Shown: piece by piece, positions 1 to 5,617 of the stretch
Layout: every line of letters starts with the position of its first letter
Numbering within the stretch: position 1 is the first letter of the stretch
DNA from: JBFLVQ01 sp040758525
GTDB lineage: Bacteria > Acidobacteriota > Blastocatellia > Chloracidobacteriales > JADJPF01
Length of the DNA stretch: 5,617 nucleotides
Direction: 5' to 3'
Assembly (NCBI GenBank): GCA_040758525.1
Contig: JBFLVQ010000637.1
Coordinates: 1-5,617 of the forward strand
Notes under the pieces: generated by a model
Told to the model about the DNA's origin: nothing
The model's input: the letters and a program-made list of their open reading frames with translations, nothing else
The model's database searches: none
Program-made: the position numbers and the translations under genes

Positions 1-65
1 TGTCTGGCACTAGGGCAATAGTTCTATCAATAGTCCACATAAACACTCTGCATAACAGCACACTT

Positions 66-230
66 CTAATTGAAACCTAGGATTGCCAGTTCAGCAATCA
101 AAGTGATAATATCCTTGCCTGGTAAAACCACATCGATAGCCACCTACCAATCAAAGGGCCTCGGAATCCAGTGAATGGTAAAGTGGCTGCCGTGTTTGCT
201 ATCACCGATGGTAAATCCACAAGTAGTACT
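66..230 (-). pseudogene. Possible remnant of a HicA/YcfA-like toxin gene (weak)
   Basis: There is no intact gene here, but one minus-strand frame reads like the end of a HicA-type mRNA interferase. After an in-frame stop at 231-233 it gives CGFTIGDSKHGSHFTIHW, then IPRPFDW, a stop at 144-146, then VAIDVVLPGKDIITLIAELA and ILGFN before a stop at 66-68. HicA proteins have a GF, a Gly-Ser-His about six residues later, and a Pro-Gly-Lys-Asp/Glu motif followed by a short closing helix; the spacing here is roughly similar. The N-terminal helix is missing and the internal stop interrupts the fold, so if the resemblance is real this is a dead fragment. No HicB-like partner is visible. The match is by eye over a short stretch and could be chance. 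Confidence 0.2.
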
Positions 231-236
231 CTATGG

Positions 237-275
237 AAACAAAAATGGCCGCACCCACTGAAGCAGATGCGGCCA
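237..275 (-). terminator. Rho-independent terminator of the SBBP-repeat gene
   Basis: On the minus strand a perfect 8-base-pair stem, TGGCCGCA (275-268) pairing with TGCGGCCA (253-246), encloses a 14-base loop and is followed directly by TTTTTGTTT (245-237). It begins 22 bases after the stop codon of the repeat-protein gene. The T-run lies only on the minus-strand 3' side; the plus-strand reading has no T-run, so the terminator is one-directional. It marks the end of the transcript from the repeat-protein gene. Confidence 0.88.
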
Positions 276-297
276 ACGTTATCTTAACGGAGAAACT

Positions 298-2769
298 TTA
301 CTGAATAACTACAGTAACCGTATTGCTGCGAACTCGGCCCGATTCGTCTTGCCCAGTAAAGACGAGCTGCTGTGTACCAACAGGTGACTTCTGCTTGGCT
401 TTGATAGTAAAAGCTACACTTGCCCCAGTAGTAGAACCTGTGCGAGGTGTTATCTTAAGCTTGAGCTTCTTGGTACTCTTTGTGTTTGGTGGCGCTACTT
501 TGATATTTCCAGCAAAACCACCGATACGGTTTATATTAACCGTAGCCTTAACACTCTCGCCACGCCGGACTGCTATTGTTGTAGGATTGAAGGAAAGAGA
601 GAAATCTACTTCTGCTATAGGATCAGCTATTTTCGTGATAAAAACATCTTTCCCAACAATAATATCAAGAGCTTCTATATTGCTAGAAGTAGGTTGGGCA
701 CTTGTTAAAGGAAGATTCGCAGATGCGCTAGAGCCTGTTATATAAGCAGCCCCATTAGCATCAATAGCCATTCCCCTGCCAAGATCAAGATCATTTCCCC
801 CAAAGTATGTGGAATAGATAAGCCTATCGCCAGTAGAACTCAACTTCGCTGTGAAAGCGTCTAAGCTGCCACCATGAATGGCTTGCATTGGGTTTGCTAG
901 TGGAAAGTTAGGAGAAGCAGTACTGCCAACCACATAAACATTGCCAATCGTGTCTACACCTATGCTAAGCCCGCGATCGTCGTTATTCCCGCCCAGATAT
1001 GTAGAATAAAGTAGCTTGCTGCCTGATGCATCAAGTTTCACGACAAAAGCGTCGCTTGGAATTCCACCATAAGCAGCTTGTAAGGCATTTACGGTTGGAA
1101 AATCCCTAGAGGAGGTAATACCTGTTACATATGCATTACCCGTATTGTCTACGGCAATGCTTAAACCTACGTCGATATTACCACCGCCAAGGTAAGTAGA
1201 ATAATTCAAAGAATTCCCATCTGGATCTAATTTGGCAACAAAGACATCTTCTAATCCACCATTAGTTGCTTGTAAGGGCTTCGATAACGGGAAGTCATTA
1301 GATCGAGTTTGTCCGGCTACATAAACACTACCAGCAGAATCTATCGTAATACCATTGCCTATATCAAAATTGCTACCGCCGAGATAAGTAGAATAAAGTA
1401 GCGTTCCAGATGTGCTCAGTTGTGAGATGAAGGCATCAATATTACCGCTATAGGTAGCTTGAAGAGAGTTAATGGTTGGGAAATTAGTAGAACGAGTTTC
1501 TCCGGTCACATAAGCATTACCAGCAGAACTTACCGTTATGCTATTACCTCTGTCATCATTATCCCCACCAAGATAGGTAGAATAAAGCAAAGTCCCAGAA
1601 GCGCTCAACTGAGCTATAAAAATATCATCCCTACCAGCATTAGAAGATTGCACGGCATTTAATATTGGGAAATTAATTGATGATGTCGTACCAGCTATAT
1701 AAGCATTACCTAGAGAGTCTATGGCTATTCCATTACCTTGGTCACTATTACTACCACCAAGATATGTCGAATAAACAAGCTCGCCTGAAGTATTCAACTT
1801 AGTAACAAACACATCTCCAGAGCCAGCATAGACAGCTTGCAAGGGATTCCCAGTAGGAAAATTACCTGAGTTAGTAACTCCTGTAATATAGGCATTGCCA
1901 TTAGCATCCACTGTGATACTTATTCCTTCATCTTCGGAATTGCCACGTAGAGACTTAGCATAGCTTAATACAGGGTCAATAGTGAGCGGTCTACTAATAT
2001 CATAAGTACCGAGCTTAAAACCAATTTCAGTCTTACCCTTAAGCACATAGTTGCAAGCAACTGGCTCTTCAATTCCATCAATACTTTGATAAACCCGGGG
2101 CTTGTGTTGAAGCACTGGGCCGGCTTTGGTATGCAAAATAAGATCTCCTTGAGAATCAACTTCAAGGTTATCTGCTCCTTGAAAGTTAACTGCAATGATA
2201 TTTGGATCGGCATTGGGTGAGACAATAAAGTCATATTCCAATTGTTTTTGATTACCATAGTAAATTAAATCCACACCCGGGTAGACATCTTCATAAGAGA
2301 CCCTTGTGTAGTGTGGCACATCAATACGCCAGTTCTTTGAATCATTGCCTACATAGTAATTGTACTTGCCAGGTGTGCGCTCTGTTCTTGTAAGCTTAGA
2401 CTCATAGTTTGCCCCAACGAACTGCATACGCATTTGCGTATTGGTATGCTGTGCTTCTAAAGCAAATACCGCTTCGGTTGCAGTTAGGAGAAATTTATAG
2501 TTACTACCCTGAGAGAGAAACTGAGGCTGCTTATCGTGCTCTTTCTCTATAGACTGAAAGCTTAAAGGCAGCTTGCCATAGGCTTCCCTGACTCGCATTT
2601 GTGTTGCTTGATCAGGTTTGAATAATGCAGTTGGCATGCGATTAACAACAACAGTAATACTGTTGTTAGAAGTTAACGGTTGCAAAGCGTGTATACTGAG
2701 CAATCCGGCAAAACCTAAAAAGAATAATAGCACCAACACATAGCGATATTTCCGTATTAGCATGGACAT
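298..2769 (-). CDS. Secreted SBBP-repeat protein: DUF7948-like region, seven-blade propeller, C-terminal beta-sandwich
   Basis: This is a large exported protein of unknown biochemical role. The chosen start gives 823 residues; an ATG at 2799 would add ten (numbering below uses that longer form). The chosen ATG has AAGGAG seven bases upstream, whereas the 2799 ATG has no ribosome site and lies just after a TATAAT box. A signal peptide follows: Arg/Lys-rich start, hydrophobic core VLVLLFFLGFAGLL, likely cleavage after SIHA (about residue 38). Residues about 108-276 match the DUF7948 style (YYVGND, YEDVYPGVDLIYYG, YDFIVSP, LTIDP). Residues 278-727 hold seven SBBP repeats of 63-68 residues with the pattern YSTYLGG, D-x-x-GNAY(I/V)xG, FP, DxF(V/I)xxL. 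Residues 730-833 look like an Ig-type or similar beta-sandwich. There is no LPXTG, PEP-CTERM or obvious type IX secretion tail. A surface or binding role is inference; no catalytic motif is seen. Confidence 0.9.
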   Translation of the reverse strand: MSMLIRKYRYVLVLLFFLGFAGLLSIHALQPLTSNNSITVVVNRMPTALFKPDQATQMRVREAYGKLPLSFQSIEKEHDKQPQFLSQGSNYKFLLTATEAVFALEAQHTNTQMRMQFVGANYESKLTRTERTPGKYNYYVGNDSKNWRIDVPHYTRVSYEDVYPGVDLIYYGNQKQLEYDFIVSPNADPNIIAVNFQGADNLEVDSQGDLILHTKAGPVLQHKPRVYQSIDGIEEPVACNYVLKGKTEIGFKLGTYDISRPLTIDPVLSYAKSLRGNSEDEGISITVDANGNAYITGVTNSGNFPTGNPLQAVYAGSGDVFVTKLNTSGELVYSTYLGGSNSDQGNGIAIDSLGNAYIAGTTSSINFPILNAVQSSNAGRDDIFIAQLSASGTLLYSTYLGGDNDDRGNSITVSSAGNAYVTGETRSTNFPTINSLQATYSGNIDAFISQLSTSGTLLYSTYLGGSNFDIGNGITIDSAGSVYVAGQTRSNDFPLSKPLQATNGGLEDVFVAKLDPDGNSLNYSTYLGGGNIDVGLSIAVDNTGNAYVTGITSSRDFPTVNALQAAYGGIPSDAFVVKLDASGSKLLYSTYLGGNNDDRGLSIGVDTIGNVYVVGSTASPNFPLANPMQAIHGGSLDAFTAKLSSTGDRLIYSTYFGGNDLDLGRGMAIDANGAAYITGSSASANLPLTSAQPTSSNIEALDIIVGKDVFITKIADPIAEVDFSLSFNPTTIAVRRGESVKATVNINRIGGFAGNIKVAPPNTKSTKKLKLKITPRTGSTTGASVAFTIKAKQKSPVGTQQLVFTGQDESGRVRSNTVTVVIQ
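625..1968 (-). repeat. Seven tandem SBBP repeats within the coding region (189-195 base period)
   Basis: Seven in-frame units start at residues 278, 341, 404, 467, 531, 596 and 660 of the 833-residue form, a spacing of 63, 63, 63, 64, 65 and 64 codons. Units 2 to 6 open with L-x-YSTYLGG; unit 7 has LIYSTYFGG and unit 1 is divergent (LSYAKSLRG). In each unit a D-x-x-G-N/S/A-x-Y turn and an FP (LP in unit 7) recur at the same distance. At DNA level the units are clearly related but diverged, so they are old duplications under protein-level selection rather than a recent tandem expansion. Seven units of this kind are compatible with a closed seven-bladed beta-propeller. Confidence 0.9.
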
Positions 2770-2775
2770 TGGTTT

Positions 2776-2782
2776 TCTCCTT
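2776..2782 (-). promoter_or_regulatory. Ribosome binding site fixing the SBBP gene start
   Basis: The minus strand reads AAGGAGA then AAACCA then ATG, with seven bases between AAGGAG and the ATG at 2769. A second in-frame ATG at 2763 would be 13 bases away, and the ATG at 2799 lies upstream of this site. This makes 2769 the best start. Confidence 0.8.
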
Positions 2783-2803
2783 AAGCAAATCCTAAGCATT
2801 CAA

Positions 2804-2809
2804 ATTATA
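2804..2809 (-). promoter_or_regulatory. Consensus -10 box upstream of the SBBP gene
   Basis: The minus strand has a perfect TATAAT at 2809-2804, in the intergenic gap and 34 bases before the chosen start codon. Transcription would begin near 2797, leaving a short leader that contains the Shine-Dalgarno site. No good TTGACA-like -35 is seen at 16 to 18 bases upstream; that region lies in the loop of an inverted repeat. The box may mark an internal promoter giving the repeat-protein gene its own transcript. Confidence 0.45.
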
Positions 2810-2813
2810 GCGG

Positions 2814-2847
2814 AGAAGCAAAGGATTACCATTGACCCTTCGCTTCT
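2814..2847 (-). terminator. Strong hairpin after the peptidase gene (terminator-like, no T-run)
   Basis: Two 11-base arms (2847-2837 and 2824-2814) with a 12-base loop pair completely in minus-strand RNA: AGAAGCGAAGG with CCUUUGCUUCU, including one G-U pair. The hairpin lies about 28 bases after the peptidase stop codon. It is followed by CCGCTATAATTTG rather than a T-run, so it is not a textbook terminator. It could be a weak terminator, a transcript-stabilising 3' stem, or an operator, since it abuts the -10 box of the next gene. In plus-strand RNA the central G-U becomes an A-C mismatch. Confidence 0.4.
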
Positions 2848-2875
2848 TTATAGTTCTTATTTTCTAGACTAGCGC

Positions 2876-4606
2876 TTACTCACAGTTAACCGTACCACAA
2901 TTCGCTGCACAACAGAAACTACAGCTAAGACCAGATATTTCCCAAGCCCTCTTAACAGCATTGAGTTTAGTCGTATCACCTGGATAAACTGCCTTAACAG
3001 CATTAATTGTAGCTTGGCGAGCACCACAAAAGGTAGTGTTAGATGTCATATAAGACTTAAGAGCTTTGTAGAAGATTTTCTCTGTTGCATCGGCACCTAT
3101 ACCAGTGGAAGGAATCATAGCTCCGCCTATATGATTTGAGCCACCTTTAGCCAAATGGTAAAAAACATTGTTTGATACCCCGGAATTAACGTGTATGCCG
3201 CCATTATCTTGGCTGCCTTGGTAAATTTCGCTGATATGATCAGGATCATCATCTGCAGTAAGATTGGTGCTATTAGCAAGATGTGGATTGTCCATATAAC
3301 GTAGTGCATCACCTGATACAAATGGTGAGTATCCATCCTCGAAAACTTTCCAGGTATTTGCCGTCTCTCCTTTGGTGCGACGCTCAATCATATTTCCGAA
3401 AATATCTGCAAATGATTCATTTAGTGCACCAGATTCATTGGCATAAATCAGGTTTGCGGTGAATTGTATAACCCCGTGTGTTAATTCATGGCCAACGATA
3501 TCTAGCGAGACCCATTGTGTGCTCCCACAACAGCCATCACCATCACCAAAAGCAGCATAGTTATTGCCAAGAGCAGTACTCCAAACGGCATTTTGAAATG
3601 AGGTATTACCGTTTGGGCTATAATGGACAAAAAGAGGAATAAAATGCGTTACACCATCTATGGAAGTGTAATTGTTATTTAGCGGTCCCCCAGTCCCGTC
3701 GATGCCATTTCGGGCATGAACCTGAGAGTAATAATCTATGGTTTTCATACCGGCAAAATGTGCATCTATACCCGGCCTGACGCCAAGTGGATCAGTAGTT
3801 TCACCCCAGGTATTATTGTTGTCTATAAGATAAGTCACCGTTGGGTAAGCGTTGAAGGTAGCAACCTTGCGGGAAGTATGATCTTCCAGATAATATTGTA
3901 TGCCACTTTTCCAAGTGTTTAGAGACACACTAGAAGGACCGCTGTAAAGGGAGTTACCACTACCAATCATAGCTTGGGTTTGTAGGTTTTCATAATTCCA
4001 TACAGTCTTACCTGTGTAAGCATCAATGAAGTAAATCTGAACAGATGGCGGCAAGCCGCTATCATTAGACTTTTCCAGTCTTACACGCTCTAATAGTACA
4101 CGATAAGCAAGATAGTTATGCCTTTGATATGGTAATATTACTAAGGATGCCTGTGGAACAGAGCTAAGGCATTTCTCATTAACACAACCAAATTCAGTAA
4201 TTGCTAATTTTATGGCTTCGTCTTGAGTAATTTTCGGTTGTGTGTCAATCTGTACATCTTTAACAAATGAATCAGTAAATGCAAAGACAGAAGCATCCGA
4301 ATTGAGGTGAACTATCGCCTCACCTCCAAATACCGGCACACCATTAAAGCTTTGTTGAACACGAGTATGTGCCATCCCTAACTCGTCAATTTCAACGGAC
4401 ATGATCTTTAGATCATCAATACTGCTAATGCCATATCTACTCAAGCGCTGTTCTAAGTACTGCAGACTGAGCGATCTGGCTAGCTCTTGTTCTTGTGGCG
4501 AATTGGTGCCAAAGACTTTCCCCATTGCCAGCACACCACTACATATTGAGACAATAGCAAAGAATATGATCAAGCAAGCGGCTATGAGTATTGAAAACTT
4601 CTTCAT
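2876..4606 (-). CDS. Secreted thermolysin-family (M4) zinc metallopeptidase precursor
   Basis: This encodes an exported neutral protease of 576 residues, made as an inactive precursor. An N-terminal signal peptide (MKK, then a hydrophobic core, probable cleavage after GVLA at residue 27) is followed by an FTP-type propeptide (about 40-118, with RVQQSFNGVPVFGGEAIVHL) and a PepSY-like segment (about 125-205). The catalytic domain spans about 210-560. Zinc ligands are His373 and His377 of HELTH and Glu397 in NESFAD, 20 residues after the second His as in thermolysin. Glu374 is the general base, Tyr388 and Asp401 match thermolysin Tyr157 and Asp170, and His472 in DNGGIHVNSG matches thermolysin His231. 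All catalytic residues are present. The start is set by AGGAGG five bases upstream. Oddities are a Cys359-Cys360 pair shortly before the zinc motif and a cysteine-rich C-terminus. An IAAC lipobox-like match at residues 8-11 is too early to suggest a lipoprotein. The natural substrate is unknown. Confidence 0.96.
   Translation of the reverse strand: MKKFSILIAACLIIFFAIVSICSGVLAMGKVFGTNSPQEQELARSLSLQYLEQRLSRYGISSIDDLKIMSVEIDELGMAHTRVQQSFNGVPVFGGEAIVHLNSDASVFAFTDSFVKDVQIDTQPKITQDEAIKLAITEFGCVNEKCLSSVPQASLVILPYQRHNYLAYRVLLERVRLEKSNDSGLPPSVQIYFIDAYTGKTVWNYENLQTQAMIGSGNSLYSGPSSVSLNTWKSGIQYYLEDHTSRKVATFNAYPTVTYLIDNNNTWGETTDPLGVRPGIDAHFAGMKTIDYYSQVHARNGIDGTGGPLNNNYTSIDGVTHFIPLFVHYSPNGNTSFQNAVWSTALGNNYAAFGDGDGCCGSTQWVSLDIVGHELTHGVIQFTANLIYANESGALNESFADIFGNMIERRTKGETANTWKVFEDGYSPFVSGDALRYMDNPHLANSTNLTADDDPDHISEIYQGSQDNGGIHVNSGVSNNVFYHLAKGGSNHIGGAMIPSTGIGADATEKIFYKALKSYMTSNTTFCGARQATINAVKAVYPGDTTKLNAVKRAWEISGLSCSFCCAANCGTVNCE
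2882..2923 (-). other. Cysteine-rich C-terminal tail of the M4 peptidase
   Basis: After the M4 domain ends near residue 560 (AWEISGL), the protein finishes with SCSFCCAANCGTVNCE. Cysteines fall at 562, 565, 566, 570 and 575, five in 14 residues. Thermolysin itself ends at about the GL position and has no such tail. The spacing C-x2-C-C-x3-C-x4-C could form disulphides or bind metal; neither is shown. Confidence 0.6.
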
Positions 4607-4611
4607 CTTTT

Positions 4612-4617
4612 CCTCCT
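4612..4617 (-). promoter_or_regulatory. Ribosome binding site of the M4 peptidase gene
   Basis: A perfect AGGAGG lies five bases before the ATG at 4606 on the minus strand (GTTAGGAGGAAAAGATG). It confirms the start and suggests efficient translation. Confidence 0.85.
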
Positions 4618-4657
4618 AACCCTTTTGGGGCTATCAAAGTAGGTAGTCAACTAGTAA

Positions 4658-4684
4658 AGAGACCATTGGCTAAAATTAGTCTCT
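4658..4684 (-). repeat. Inverted repeat in the 144-base leader of the peptidase gene
   Basis: The minus strand has AGAGAC (4684-4679) and GTCTCT (4663-4658) separated by 15 bases and followed by TTACT. The stem grows to seven pairs with a G-U. It may be a weak terminator for the upstream gene pair or a leader structure of the peptidase mRNA. A second, AT-rich hairpin TCATT/AATGA (4716-4730) followed by TTTT lies closer to the stop codon of the 168-residue gene. I found no convincing -35/-10 pair in this gap; a TTGACT at 4650-4645 has no matching -10. Confidence 0.25.
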
Positions 4685-4750
4685 CAAAAACTATGGATGC
4701 AACTGTTGGGGAAAATCATTCAATCAATGAGGCGGTTAATCACGGACTCG

Positions 4751-5257
4751 CTATTTAACATCTGTAGGTTTTGTTGGCTGGTCATCGAGAATGAGGGTAG
4801 CTTCTATTAAGCCATTAATAACCCTATTGTTAGGTAGAAATGCGGGACCGAACCGCTTGATTACCGTCCCTGCTATACGAGCGCTGGCGAGTAACCTCCG
4901 CAATGTGTCTTCATCATAGTGCTTTGATAGGTTCTCGATTGCTTGCTCACGACCGGCTCGCAACAGTTTCTTGCCGAATGTCACACCCGCCTGGCTGGCC
5001 GCCTCAACGATCTCCTCAGCAACAGCGCGCCGACCGTCACCGTCCAGGTCCACACCAGCAACCAACTCCACACTGTTCTTGGCGATCTGCACGATCTGAT
5101 CCTTGAGTTGCTCATCTTCGGGTGAACCATCAACATGCAACTCACCCGATCTAATGTAAACGGAATCAGGCAAAGCTCGCAGAGTAGTGTCAACGATAAA
5201 GCCGCCTATTTTCTTGAATGCCACACCGACCTTAGAGAAAACTGATTTGATACCCAT
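4751..5257 (-). CDS. Unrecognised 168-residue protein, probably cytoplasmic
   Basis: I do not recognise the family. The product is mostly helical in character and has no signal peptide or clear membrane span. It opens with a basic amphipathic stretch (MGIKSVFSKVGVAFKKIGGF), followed by an acidic segment (about 42-55). Residues 70-81 read DLDGDGRRAVAE, which has the D-x-D-x-D-G start and the position-12 Glu of an EF-hand calcium loop but an Arg at position 8 where a hydrophobic residue is usual. The C-terminal third (about 115-155) alternates charged and aliphatic residues. The ATG at 5257 has AAAGGA ten bases upstream, overlapping the TGA of the preceding gene, so translation is probably coupled. 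Base composition is clearly richer in G+C than in the peptidase and repeat-protein genes. An accessory or phage-derived origin is possible but unproven. Confidence 0.7.
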   Translation of the reverse strand: MGIKSVFSKVGVAFKKIGGFIVDTTLRALPDSVYIRSGELHVDGSPEDEQLKDQIVQIAKNSVELVAGVDLDGDGRRAVAEEIVEAASQAGVTFGKKLLRAGREQAIENLSKHYDEDTLRRLLASARIAGTVIKRFGPAFLPNNRVINGLIEATLILDDQPTKPTDVK

Positions 5258-5267
5258 AAATAAATAA

Positions 5268-5273
5268 TCCTTT
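5268..5273 (-). promoter_or_regulatory. Ribosome binding site overlapping the upstream stop codon
   Basis: The minus strand reads TGAAAGGA then TTATTTATTT then ATG. AAAGGA shares its first A with the TGA stop (5275-5273) of the upstream gene, and the spacer to the ATG at 5257 is ten bases, slightly long. The arrangement suggests that ribosomes finishing the first gene feed the second. Confidence 0.6.
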
Positions 5274-5617
5274 CATCGACCTATCAGAGTTGGTAATGAT
5301 TTGCCCAGCGCTGATGCTAAAAAGGCTAATATTCGCTGAGCGCCTGTTAATGGTTGATTGAACTTCTTGGCCGCAATGACGAGCTGCTCACCGAGCTGCT
5401 GGCCATAATCAACCAGTTTGACACTACTTTCACTAATGCGCTCACCATTGCGCGCAATCGCCTGGAAAGCAGCAATAAGCACAGGAAGGCCATGCTGGAA
5501 ATCAGACGCGGCCAGCTTCACTGATCCGCTAGTAGCATCAGCATTGGCGAGGAAAGCGAGAATATGAGGATCACGCAATAGAGCGTCGAGCTGGCGAATG
5601 GCCTTTTCCAACTCGGC
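5273..5617 (-). CDS. Unrecognised gene, 3' part only (runs off the right edge)
   Basis: The frame is open to the last base of the window, giving 114 visible residues (AELEKAIRQLDALLRDPHIL onward) and a TGA at 5273-5275. A TTG at 5611 could be a start, but the two codons before it are also open and only six bases of upstream sequence are visible, so a truncated gene is more likely. The visible part is predicted helical: a charged first segment, two aliphatic stretches (LPVLIAAFQAIA and LAFLASALGKSLPTLIG), and a middle with YGQQLGEQLVIAAKKF. There is no signal peptide or catalytic motif in view. It lies 15 bases upstream of the 168-residue gene and shares its higher G+C, so the two are likely one operon. 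I do not recognise the family. Confidence 0.6.
   Translation of the reverse strand, partial: AELEKAIRQLDALLRDPHILAFLANADATSGSVKLAASDFQHGLPVLIAAFQAIARNGERISESSVKLVDYGQQLGEQLVIAAKKFNQPLTGAQRILAFLASALGKSLPTLIGR

Noticed and set aside
16..34. Direct repeat CAATAGT (16-22 and 28-34)
   Set aside because: Only two seven-base copies in AT-rich sequence; no array, no further copies nearby, easily chance.
233..304. A 23-residue open frame on the plus strand (METKMAAPTEADAANVILTE and three more residues)
   Set aside because: It has no ribosome site, and its bases are fully explained by the terminator stem-loop and the end of the repeat-protein gene.
323..745. A 140-residue plus-strand frame opposite the C-terminal part of the repeat protein
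   Set aside because: It is the antisense shadow of a well-supported gene; no ribosome site, low-complexity translation and no recognisable domain.
625..1968. Regular 189-195 base spacing as a possible CRISPR or satellite array
   Set aside because: The period is a multiple of three, lies in one frame and matches SBBP protein repeats; units are diverged at DNA level.
4574..4585. Lipobox-like IAAC at residues 8-11 of the peptidase
   Set aside because: It lies too near the N-terminus, and the hydrophobic core continues past it to an ordinary signal peptidase I site at GVLA.
4621..4631. CCCC-AAAA-GGG mini-hairpin just before the peptidase ribosome site (minus strand)
   Set aside because: Three base pairs with a four-base loop is too short to support a regulatory call.
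4903..5193. Several overlapping frames on both strands within the 168-residue gene
   Set aside because: They arise from the higher G+C content, which lowers stop-codon frequency; none has a ribosome site, while the 5257 frame has one and keeps operon spacing.

Overview
The window reads as ordinary, protein-coding bacterial DNA with every recognisable gene on the minus strand. In transcription order, from high to low coordinates, it holds the 3' part of an unrecognised gene (5273-5617, running off the right edge), a second unrecognised gene of 168 residues (4751-5257), a secreted thermolysin-type (M4) metallopeptidase (2876-4606), and a large secreted repeat protein with a DUF7948-type N-terminal region, seven SBBP repeats and a C-terminal beta-sandwich-like domain (298-2769). 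A clear intrinsic terminator at 237-275 closes the block. The left edge (1-236) has no intact gene; it may hold a decayed HicA-like toxin remnant on the minus strand, but that call is weak.

The two large genes are AT-leaning with Shine-Dalgarno sites close to consensus (AGGAGG and AAGGAG). The two small genes at the right are visibly richer in G+C: bases 4981-5040 contain 41 G/C of 60 and 4921-4980 contain 31, against 20 of 60 at 1621-1680. They sit 15 bases apart, with the second gene's ribosome site overlapping the first gene's stop codon, so they look like a translationally coupled pair. A 144-base gap separates them from the peptidase, and they may have a different origin.

The peptidase and the repeat protein both carry export signals and are likely to act outside the cytoplasm. 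The peptidase has a complete zinc site and a pro-region, so it should be made as a zymogen; its tail is unusually cysteine-rich. The repeat protein is probably a seven-bladed beta-propeller. It has its own -10-like box, so the two may be separately transcribed; a joint role is not shown by the sequence.

Taxonomy cannot be fixed from this window. DUF7948/SBBP proteins occur in Acidobacteriota, Bacteroidota, Chloroflexota, Planctomycetota, Leptospira and others. The style of the C-terminal domain and the secreted M4 enzyme made me think of Acidobacteriota (Blastocatellia), as a low-confidence guess. I see no CRISPR array, tRNA, rRNA, insertion sequence or defence system, and no convincing evidence of an undescribed system; the least explained part is the small gene pair at the right edge.
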